Positions 14,607 through 20,281 of a stretch of DNA of 20,281 nucleotides are shown one piece after another. The position numbers were made by a program, and so were the translations under genes. Origin of the DNA: DASSHC01 sp035693105. GTDB lineage: Bacteria; Chloroflexota; Chloroflexia; Thermomicrobiales; Thermomicrobiaceae. How positions within the stretch are numbered: position 1 is the stretch's first letter; the number at the start of each line of letters is the position of its first letter. The DNA is taken from assembly GCA_035693105.1 (NCBI GenBank), contig DASSHC010000416.1:1-20281 (forward strand), read 5' to 3'. The notes beneath the pieces were generated by a model. That model was not told where the DNA came from, ran no database searches, and saw only the letters and a list, made by a program, of their open reading frames with translations.

Positions 14607-15470
14607 TTAGCCCGCCGCGCGCATGGCTGGGATGACCTCGGCCGCGACCCGCTCCAGGACCGGCCACTTCGCGTCCGGCGGCTGGTCGATGATGAATTCG
14701 TTGATGCCGGCCTCGCGGTAGCGGCCGATGACCTCCTGGAAGGCTTCGACCGACGCCCAGGGGTCGTCCGGCATGATCGCGGCCCAGCCGTAGAGCGAGC
14801 GCGTGATCTCGTCGGGATCGCGGCCGACGAGGGCGCATTTCTCATCCAGGATGCGATTGCGCTCGGCCAGCTCTGCCACCGTGCCCGTGGAGTTCCAGGT
14901 GTCGGCGTAGCGCGCCACGATCTCCAGCATGCGCGGTCCCTTGGCGCCGAGCACGAGGGGCGGTCGCGGCTGCTGCACCGGGCCGGGCCGCATCGGCGCC
15001 TCGTCGAGCTGGTAGTAGCGTCCCTGGTAGCTGGTGATCTCCTGGCGCAGCAAGAGGTCGATCAGCTCGACCGCCTCGCGGAAGCGGCCGACGAGCTCTT
15101 TGGTCTCCTGGAACTCGATGCCGAACTTCTCGTGCTCGGGCAGGTACCAGCCGGCGCCGAGGCCGAGATCGAGCCGGCCGTTGGAGATATGGTCGACGGT
15201 GACCGCTTCCTTGGCCAGCAGCGCGGGGTGACGGAAGGTGTTGGAGCTGACGAGCACGCCGACGCGGGCGCGGCTGGTGACGGCGGCCAGCGCGGCCAGC
15301 AGCGTCCAGCCCTCGAAGTAGGGCCCGGTCGGTCGGCTCGGCTGGATCAGGTGGTCGCAGTCCCACAGGCTGTCGAAGCCCAGCTCTTCCAGCACGCGCC
15401 AGCGGTCGGCGGTCTCCGGCCAGGGCATGTTCTGATCGGTACAGATGCCGAAGCGCAGCTCGCGAGCCAT
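14607..15470 (-). CDS. LLM-class (luciferase-like) F420-dependent oxidoreductase
   Basis: 287 residues of TIM-barrel luciferase-like fold: LRFGICTDQN, LEELGFDSLWDCDHL, the conserved block HPALLAKEAVTVDHISNGRLDLGLGAGW (about 81-108), YYQLDEAPMRPGPVQ, PPLVLGAKGPRMLEIVARYADTWN and a C-terminal INEFIID strand. Members use F420 or FMN to oxidise or reduce varied substrates; the Chloroflexota type usually uses F420. Substrate unknown. ATG 15470 has GAGGGGAG 5-10 nt upstream. It follows the Nudix gene by 58 nt, without a visible promoter, so it is probably in the same operon as the cox-type maturation genes. Confidence 0.9.
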   Translation of the reverse strand: MARELRFGICTDQNMPWPETADRWRVLEELGFDSLWDCDHLIQPSRPTGPYFEGWTLLAALAAVTSRARVGVLVSSNTFRHPALLAKEAVTVDHISNGRLDLGLGAGWYLPEHEKFGIEFQETKELVGRFREAVELIDLLLRQEITSYQGRYYQLDEAPMRPGPVQQPRPPLVLGAKGPRMLEIVARYADTWNSTGTVAELAERNRILDEKCALVGRDPDEITRSLYGWAAIMPDDPWASVEAFQEVIGRYREAGINEFIIDQPPDAKWPVLERVAAEVIPAMRAAG

Positions 15471-15528
15471 CGCTCTACTCCCCTCGGGTGCGGGCCGACC
15501 GGGCGCGCCGCCCGATCCTGACCGGTCA

Positions 15529-16050
15529 TCACTCGCCTATTGTCGCGCGATTCCGCCGGGCGAGCCATGCCTCGACGATGGCGCTGTCGTGGTCGAAGGC
15601 GAGCGGCGGCAGTGTGTCGGGTGGGAAGGCGGCCAGCTCCAGGCTCTCCCTGTCGGGGGTGAGCCGACCCGCGAGTGGTTCGGCCAGGTAGACGGCCAGC
15701 ACCACCGGGTTGCCCGGCTCCGAAAAGAGGCCGAGCAGTTCCCGCAAGCGGATCTCCAGCCCGGTCTCCTCGGCGACCTCGCGCCGGGCCGCGTCCTCGA
15801 CGGGCTCGCCGCGCTCGACGAAGCCGGAGGGGAAGCTCCACGCGCCGCGGCCGGGGTCGACCGCGCGCCGCTGCAGGATTACCCGCTGGCCGTCGTCGAT
15901 CACCACGGCGACCGCCAGCTTGGGATCTTGGAAGAAAGTGACCTTGCAGGCCGAGCAGAAGGGGCGCAGGCGACCGAACGCCTCGCGCGCCGCGACCGGC
16001 TGGCCGCAGTGCGGGCAGTAGCGGATCTCTCCGGCGAAGTTGTAGCTCAC
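15529..16050 (-). CDS. Nudix hydrolase with N-terminal zinc ribbon
   Basis: 173 residues. Four cysteines form a zinc ribbon (CPHCG at 12-16, CSACK at 32-36) in front of a Nudix domain. The Nudix box is complete: G76, E82 and REVAEETGL (90-98) in GX5EX7REUXEEXGU. These enzymes split nucleoside diphosphates linked to another group; NudC-like members with a zinc ribbon act on NADH or NAD-capped RNA, but this protein is shorter than NudC and may be a general ADP-sugar or nucleotide pyrophosphatase. The GTG at 16050 overlaps the mocA-like stop by 4 nt (GTGA), which decides the start over the longer frame to 16095. Link to molybdenum-enzyme maturation is by position only. Confidence 0.9.
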   Translation of the reverse strand: MSYNFAGEIRYCPHCGQPVAAREAFGRLRPFCSACKVTFFQDPKLAVAVVIDDGQRVILQRRAVDPGRGAWSFPSGFVERGEPVEDAARREVAEETGLEIRLRELLGLFSEPGNPVVLAVYLAEPLAGRLTPDRESLELAAFPPDTLPPLAFDHDSAIVEAWLARRNRATIGE

Positions 16051-16646
16051 CGGGAGTCCTGAACGGCACGCTGGAGGCGTTCGTAGTCGTCCCACGTGTC
16101 GATGTCGAGCGGACGTGCGGCGTCGACGGCCACCCGGGCGATCGCCTCGCGATGGCGCTCTAGCAAGGGGCGCGCGCCGGTGTCGCCTCCGATCGAGCGC
16201 AGTTCCGCGAATAACTCACGGCCGATCAGCACCGGGTTGCCGGGGCCGTCCTGGTAGCGCGGCTGGACGAGGGGCGCGCGACTCGCCCGGCGCTCCTGAA
16301 TCAGCGCGTCGATGACCTCGGGCTGGACTAGCGGCTGGTCACCGAGCAGGAACAGGGCGGCATCGATGTCATCCGGCAGCCCACGGAGTGCGGCATGGAC
16401 CGAGGTGCTCTGCCCGTTGGCAAAGTCAGGGTTGTGCACCACAACCAGACCGGCCGTGTCGATCGCGGCCAGCACCTCTTCAGCGTGCGCGCCGACGACG
16501 AGGACGAGCGGATCGAGCCCCGAGCGGCGCGCGGCGGCGAGCGTGTGCTGGAGGACGGGCCGGTCGCCCAGAGGTAGGAGCTGTTTGGGCTGGCCCAGGC
16601 GGCGGGAAGCGCCCGCCGCCAGGACGACACCGGCCACGCGCGGCAT
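16047..16646 (-). CDS. MocA-like molybdenum cofactor nucleotidyltransferase
   Basis: 199 residues. The nucleotidyltransferase signature VVLAAGASRRLGQPKQLL (9-21 holds the LAAGxSxRxGxxK core) is followed by LLGDQP (101-105), a metal-binding Asp, GPGNPVLI, GGDTGARPLL and DIDTWDDYERL. This is the MocA/MobA-like pattern; MocA adds CMP to molybdopterin for enzymes of the xanthine/CO dehydrogenase family. MobA (GMP) would be less fitting next to XdhC and CoxDE. The ATG at 16646 shares TGATG with the xdhC-like stop; the frame is open upstream only as a shadow of that gene. The nucleotide used is inferred from context. Confidence 0.88.
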   Translation of the reverse strand: MPRVAGVVLAAGASRRLGQPKQLLPLGDRPVLQHTLAAARRSGLDPLVLVVGAHAEEVLAAIDTAGLVVVHNPDFANGQSTSVHAALRGLPDDIDAALFLLGDQPLVQPEVIDALIQERRASRAPLVQPRYQDGPGNPVLIGRELFAELRSIGGDTGARPLLERHREAIARVAVDAARPLDIDTWDDYERLQRAVQDSR

Positions 16647-17716
16647 CAGCCGACCGGCTGCTCGCTCTTGGCCGGCTTCAGCGCGGACCCGGGAACCTTG
16701 CCGTGGCGCACGGCGATGATCTCGGCCAGGATGCTGATGGCGATCTCGGCCGGGGTGCGGGCGCCGATGTTGAGGCCGATCGGGCCGTGGATCCGGCCGA
16801 TTGACTCCTCGGACAGTCCCTCCGCCCGCAGCCGCTCCAGGCGCTCGGCGCTGGTCTTCTTGCTCCCCATGGCGCCGATGTAGCCGGCGCGGCTGTCGAG
16901 CGCGGCGTGGAGCGCCGGATCCTCGAACTTGGAGTCGTGCGCCAGGACGACGATATCGGTCATCGGGCCGATGGTGAGCTTGGCCATTGCCTCGTCCGGC
17001 CACTCCTCGATCAGCTCGTCGACGTCGGGGAAGCGCTCCCCGGTGGCGAAGAGCCCGCGCGGGTCGATCACCGTGGTGCGGTAGCCCAGCTCCCTGGCGT
17101 AGGCGACCAGCGGGATGGCGATGTGGACCGCGCCGACGACCACCAGGTGCCGCCGCGGGGTGTGGCTCTCGATGTAGACATCGACCTCGTCGCCGGCGGC
17201 GGTGTAGCCGCGCGTCTCGCTCTTGCCCGCTTCGAGCAACGCCGGCACGTCGGCGGCGACCTGCTCATCGAGCGCGGGGCTGCCGAGCGTGCCCTGGCGC
17301 GCGCCCTGCTCGTCGACAACCAACTGATTGCCGGCAAACTCGCCCGCGATCACGGTCGCGACCGCCAGCGACTGATCGGCCAGGATCGCCTCGACCACCG
17401 GCTGGTGGGCGAAGGGCTCGACGAAGACGTCGATCACCCCGCCGCAGCTCAAGCCGACGTCGAAGGCCATCTCGTCGCTGATACCGTAGTGCTTGAGCTG
17501 GGTCTGGCCGGAGGCGAGTACCTCCTGGCCGGCCTCGAAGACCGCGCCCTCGACGCAGCCGCCGCTGACCGAGCCGGCCATGCGGCCGCTCTTCGTCAGC
17601 GCCAGCTTGGCGCCCACCGGGCGGGGCGCCGAGCCGGACGCCCGCACCACCGTCGCCAGGGCGATTTCTTCGCCCTCGGACTGCCACTCGGTGATCTCGT
17701 TGATGATGTCGCGCAT
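16646..17716 (-). CDS. XdhC/CoxF-CoxI family molybdenum-enzyme maturation factor
   Basis: 356 residues. The N-terminal XdhC domain has ATVVRASGSAPRPVGAKLA, GSVSGGCVEG (Cys54) and GLSCGGVIDVFVEP (Cys91); the C-terminal part is a Rossmann domain (VVVGAVHIAIPL, about 192-202) ending GLNIGARTPAEIAISILAEI. XdhC-type proteins bind molybdenum cofactor, promote its sulfuration and insert it into xanthine or CO dehydrogenase. The Rossmann loop reads GAVH where GAGH is common. ATG 17716 has AGGAGA upstream and lies 9 nt after the coxE-like stop. Whether it serves CO dehydrogenase or another hydroxylase is not decidable here. Confidence 0.92.
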   Translation of the reverse strand: MRDIINEITEWQSEGEEIALATVVRASGSAPRPVGAKLALTKSGRMAGSVSGGCVEGAVFEAGQEVLASGQTQLKHYGISDEMAFDVGLSCGGVIDVFVEPFAHQPVVEAILADQSLAVATVIAGEFAGNQLVVDEQGARQGTLGSPALDEQVAADVPALLEAGKSETRGYTAAGDEVDVYIESHTPRRHLVVVGAVHIAIPLVAYARELGYRTTVIDPRGLFATGERFPDVDELIEEWPDEAMAKLTIGPMTDIVVLAHDSKFEDPALHAALDSRAGYIGAMGSKKTSAERLERLRAEGLSEESIGRIHGPIGLNIGARTPAEIAISILAEIIAVRHGKVPGSALKPAKSEQPVG

Positions 17717-17725
17717 GGTGTTCTC

Positions 17726-18997
17726 CTAGGCGGCGGGCGCGGTGGAGCTGGACAGGATGGGATGCTGCCGGCGGACCGGGCGCACGTCGTCGATAGTGCT
17801 CAGGTGCTTGGCCAGCGCCTCAAGGCTGGCCAGGTTGTGCACGGTCATGAAGTCGTCGATGTAGGGCATGGCCGCTTGCATGCCTCGGGTCAGCGGCTCG
17901 TAGCGCGGCGAGCCGAGCAACGGGTTGAGCCAGATCAGTCGGTAGCTGCTGCGCTGCAGCCGCTCCATCTCCTTGCGCAGGATCTCCGGATCGCCCCGAT
18001 CCCAGCCGTCGCTGATGATCAGTACCACCGCGCCGTTGCGCAGCACGCGCCGCGCCCACTGCGCGTTGAAACTCTGCAGCGACTGTCCGATGCGCGTGCC
18101 GCCCGACCAGTCCTGCACCTCGCGCGCCACGCGCACCATCGCCTCGTCGACCGAGCGGCGGTAGAGGAGCCGGGTGATACGTGTCAGGCGCGTGCCGAAG
18201 ACGAAGGCCTCGACGCGGGCCATGTTGTTCTCAACGGCATAGATGAACTGCAAGAGGATGCGCGAGTAGCGGTCCATCGAGCCGCTGACATCGCAGATCA
18301 CGACCAGTTGCCGCGGCTTGGTCTTGATCTTCCGCCGCGAGAGCTTGAGCGGCACCCCGGCCGTCTGCAGCGAGCGGCGCATGGTGCGGCGCGGGTCGAT
18401 GAAGCGCCCCTTGGGTGAGGAGACCTTGCGGCGCGAGCGGCGCCGGCCGATCTGCCACTGCAACTGCTCCATCAGGCGGCGGGTCAAGACCAGCTCATCC
18501 TCAGAGAGGTCGGCGAAGTCGCGCTCCCGCAGCATCTCGGCGGCGCTGTAGCTCAGCACCTCGGAGTCGCCCTCGCCGCTGTCGTCGCTCGACTCGCTCT
18601 GGTCGTTCGGCTGGACAACCTCCTGGCGCTGGCGGCGGGCGCGGTCGCTCTGCTGCTCGCCGTCGCCCTCGCCCTCCTGCTCCTCGCCGTCGCCCTCTTC
18701 GCCGGGGATCGTCTCACCCTCGCTGCGGTTGCCGTTGAGGTAGTCGTCGAGGAACTCCGGCTTGGCGTGCCAGAAGGTTTCGAAGACCAGGTCGTAGACC
18801 TCCTGATCGTCGCGGTGGGTGATCAGGCAGGCGCGGCCGGCCTCGCGGAAAAGCGCGCGCTGGCTGATGTCGATATGCTCGACCGAGCGCACGAAGTCCA
18901 TCACCTGGCCCATGGTCGTGTTGACCCCGGCCCGGCGCAGCGCACGGCCGAAGGCGATCGAGCGCCTGACGAATGTATCGGTTCCCTGCGTTACCAT
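17726..18997 (-). CDS. CoxE-like von Willebrand factor A domain protein
   Basis: 423 residues. An N-terminal helical part (FVRRSIAFGRALRRAGVNTT) leads to a low-complexity acidic linker (about 91-147, rich in Glu, Asp, Gly, Ser). A basic segment follows, then the VWA domain with a complete MIDAS: Asp236-Ser238-Ser240 in CDVSGSM, Thr301 in SGGTRIG and Asp330 in IISDGWDRGD. CoxE proteins pair with the AAA+ protein CoxD and are needed to build the active site of Mo-containing CO dehydrogenase and relatives. The AAA+ gene is 5 nt upstream in transcription order. ATG 18997 is the clear start; the ribosome site is weak, which fits coupling. Confidence 0.92.
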   Translation of the reverse strand: MVTQGTDTFVRRSIAFGRALRRAGVNTTMGQVMDFVRSVEHIDISQRALFREAGRACLITHRDDQEVYDLVFETFWHAKPEFLDDYLNGNRSEGETIPGEEGDGEEQEGEGDGEQQSDRARRQRQEVVQPNDQSESSDDSGEGDSEVLSYSAAEMLRERDFADLSEDELVLTRRLMEQLQWQIGRRRSRRKVSSPKGRFIDPRRTMRRSLQTAGVPLKLSRRKIKTKPRQLVVICDVSGSMDRYSRILLQFIYAVENNMARVEAFVFGTRLTRITRLLYRRSVDEAMVRVAREVQDWSGGTRIGQSLQSFNAQWARRVLRNGAVVLIISDGWDRGDPEILRKEMERLQRSSYRLIWLNPLLGSPRYEPLTRGMQAAMPYIDDFMTVHNLASLEALAKHLSTIDDVRPVRRQHPILSSSTAPAA

Positions 18998-19002
18998 AGC
19001 GT

Positions 19003-19899
19003 CTACTCGGTTCCGTCGGCGGCGGCCGCCACCAGATTCTCCAGCTTGTTGTTGCGCCGCAGCGCCTGCAAGTCCTCCTGATGCTTGAGGATGGCGCCGA
19101 GGGTCGCGTTGGTGATTTCGGAGTTCAGCTCGCGCTGGTTGAGCGCCATCAGCGAGGCGGCCCAGTCGAGTGTCTCGGCCACGCCCGGCAGCTTGTAGAG
19201 ATCCTCCCGCCGCAACTGATGCACGAAGTGCGCGATCTGCTCGGCCAGCCGCTCGGAGATGCCCGGCACCTTGGCGGAGATGATGCGCAGCTCTTTTTCG
19301 ATGTTCGGGTAGTCGATCCAGTGGTAGAGGCAGCGGCGCTTGAGCGCGTCGTGCAGCTCGCGGGTGCGGTTGGAGGTGATGATCACGATCGGCTTGAAGT
19401 CGGCGACCACGGTGCCGATCTCCGGGATCGTAATCTGGAAGTCAGACAGGAGCTCCAACAGGAAGGCCTCGAACTCCTCATCGGCGCGGTCGATCTCGTC
19501 GATCAGCAGCACCGGCGACTTGCCCTGATGCTTCACCGCCTGGAGCAGCGGGCGCTCGATCAGGTAGTCGGACCCGAAGATCTCCTCGACCGCGCGCTCG
19601 CGGTTGACGCGCTCGCCCTCCAGCAGCCGGATAGCCAGCATCTGGCGCGGGTAGTTCCATTCGTACACCGCGTGGCTGACGTCCAGTCCCTCGTAGCACT
19701 GGAGGCGGATCAGCTCGGTATCGAGAATGGAGGCCAGAGCCTTGGCGACCTCGGTCTTGCCGACACCGGCCTCACCTTCGAGGAGAAGCGGCTTGGGCAG
19801 CTTCAGCCCGAGGAAGATGGCGGTGGCGAGGCTGGGCTCGGAGACGTAGCGCTGGGTGGCGAGCGCCTCCTGGACGCTTTCGACGGAATTCAGCTCCAA
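19003..19899 (-). CDS. MoxR-type AAA+ ATPase, CoxD-like
   Basis: 298 residues. Walker A GEAGVGKT (42-49), Walker B LLIDEIDRAD (131-140), sensor 1 in VIITSNRTRELHDALKRRC (Asn177, Arg189 as the likely arginine finger) and a C-terminal helical lid identify a MoxR-family ATPase. With the adjoining VWA gene it forms the CoxD/CoxE pair, a chaperone-like ATPase that acts on molybdenum hydroxylases. The start is read as TTG 19899, with GGGGAG 6 nt upstream; the frame runs on to 20202 through promoter and repeat DNA, and that 101-residue extension is not protein-like. First gene of the minus-strand operon. Confidence 0.9.
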   Translation of the reverse strand: MELNSVESVQEALATQRYVSEPSLATAIFLGLKLPKPLLLEGEAGVGKTEVAKALASILDTELIRLQCYEGLDVSHAVYEWNYPRQMLAIRLLEGERVNRERAVEEIFGSDYLIERPLLQAVKHQGKSPVLLIDEIDRADEEFEAFLLELLSDFQITIPEIGTVVADFKPIVIITSNRTRELHDALKRRCLYHWIDYPNIEKELRIISAKVPGISERLAEQIAHFVHQLRREDLYKLPGVAETLDWAASLMALNQRELNSEITNATLGAILKHQEDLQALRRNNKLENLVAAAADGTE

Positions 19900-19919
19900 G
19901 TGGATCTCCCCTGCCTGTG

Positions 19920-19937
19920 GTGGAACTGTCGTTCCAC
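19920..19937. promoter_or_regulatory. Short perfect dyad in the leader of the AAA+ gene
   Basis: GTGGAAC-TGTC-GTTCCAC is a 7-bp inverted repeat with a 4-nt centre, about 20-37 nt after the predicted transcription start and upstream of the ribosome site. It could be an operator or a small leader hairpin. Confidence 0.4.
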
Positions 19938-19963
19938 GCTTGTAACACTGCTTAACCCAACCA

Positions 19964-19972
19964 ATTATAGCA
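19964..19972 (-). promoter_or_regulatory. Putative extended -10 promoter of the cox-type maturation operon
   Basis: On the minus strand TG-C-TATAAT is a perfect extended -10 element (hexamer at 19969-19964). No good -35 is seen 17 nt upstream, as is common for extended -10 promoters. Transcription near 19957 would give a 58-nt leader to TTG 19899. The rest of this gene-free end (19973-20078) shows nothing further that I can support. Confidence 0.65.
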
Positions 19973-20078
19973 AATGCGCACCGAATCGGGGTGTACGGAC
20001 ACCGCCCTCTGGGATGGCGTGGCGACGGCTCGAAGCGAGGCCGTGGCCACCGACCACGTTTTTGTGGCGCTCCACGTT

Positions 20079-20193
20079 GGATCCTTTCACTTCGGTCGGG
20101 ATGACAGGGGGAGTACGGGGCGGGCAAAAACGATTCGTGTCGTCCAGCAGGCTGCTCCCGTTCCCGGTCATCCCGAGCGCAGTCGACGAATCC
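20079..20193 (+). repeat. 115-bp MITE-like intergenic element, copy B
   Basis: Starts GGATCC, ends AATCC, with imperfect inverted ends (20079-20107 against about 20169-20193). It aligns end to end with the reverse complement of 347-460, including the interior words GGGGCGG and CGTGTCGTC. No ORF of its own. The last 88 bases of the window (20194-20281) hold no feature beyond a possible TG-C-TATGGT extended -10 at 20240-20248 on the plus strand. Confidence 0.6.
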
Positions 20194-20281
20194 AAGCCGC
20201 ACCCGCTACCTGCCGTCGTAACCGGTCGCCGATCGTGAATGCTATGGTGGGCGCGAACGCGAGCACGTGGGGAACAGGATC

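Noticed and set aside
16647..17003. Upstream extension of the MocA-like frame
   Set aside because: It lies wholly inside the xdhC-like gene on the same strand and is a low-complexity Arg/Pro/His shadow; the ATG at 16646 starts the family motif directly.
20036..20064. Stem CGTGG/CCACG followed by TTTTT as a plus-strand terminator
   Set aside because: The stem is only 5 bp with a 7-nt loop, and no plus-strand gene ends upstream of it.
19900..20202. Long N-terminal extension of the AAA+ protein
   Set aside because: It would translate through a consensus promoter and a non-coding repeat; composition (Arg/Pro/Cys-rich) is not like a protein domain, and homology begins after 19899.
20244..20281. 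Possible start of a further plus-strand gene at the right edge (ATG 20244)
   Set aside because: Only about a dozen codons are visible and no ribosome site or homology can be judged.

Overview
The window reads as chromosomal DNA of a GC-rich bacterium, most likely a Chloroflexota of the Thermomicrobia type (Sphaerobacter or Nitrolancea-like). That placement is an inference. It rests on the ATP synthase-to-murA junction, a cytochrome c maturation System I operon with a cysteine-type CcmE, an F420/luciferase-like oxidoreductase, a cox-type molybdenum-hydroxylase maturation operon, and GTG/TTG starts with tight gene overlaps. There is no rRNA, tRNA, CRISPR array, phage or transposase gene in the window. 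Almost all of it is coding, and the genes look intact except for the partial first gene.

Left part (1-9566, plus strand): the C-terminal half of the ATP synthase epsilon subunit, then murA (peptidoglycan precursor synthesis) behind its own promoter. Next comes a long cytochrome c biogenesis operon: thioredoxin-like TlpA/ResA, CcdA, a CopD-like membrane protein, then CcmE, F, H, I-like, A, B, C and D. A good sigma-70-like promoter (1903-1930) precedes it. Many junctions are 1-11 nt overlaps, so translation is probably coupled. CcdA and the TlpA-like protein would deliver reductant to apocytochromes, CcmABCDE would load and pass heme, and CcmF/H/I would ligate heme to CXXCH sites. The CcmE carries Cys, not His, at the heme-attachment position, although a CXXC-type CcmH is present.

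Middle part: 9567-9969 is a non-coding convergent region filled by nested, nearly concentric inverted repeats. A minus-strand pair (SDR dehydrogenase, M20 metallopeptidase/deacylase) follows, then a minus-strand VOC protein with a perfect 23-bp hairpin just upstream of its start. A divergent plus-strand FAH-family hydrolase/isomerase comes next. These look like small-molecule catabolic genes, but the substrate cannot be read from the sequence.

Right part (13600-19899, minus strand): an apparent operon transcribed right to left, MoxR-type AAA+ ATPase (CoxD-like), VWA protein (CoxE-like), XdhC/CoxF-I-like, MocA-like nucleotidyltransferase, zinc-ribbon Nudix hydrolase, LLM-class F420-dependent oxidoreductase and CorA-like transporter. 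The first four match the accessory set that matures molybdenum hydroxylases (CO dehydrogenase/xanthine dehydrogenase family), but no structural subunits lie in the window. A consensus extended -10 promoter (19964-19972) and a short dyad sit in the leader.

Two copies of a ~114-bp non-coding element with GGATCC-like ends (347-460 and 20079-20193, opposite orientation) and a related shorter hairpin (9711-9790) mark a dispersed repeat family in the intergenic spaces.
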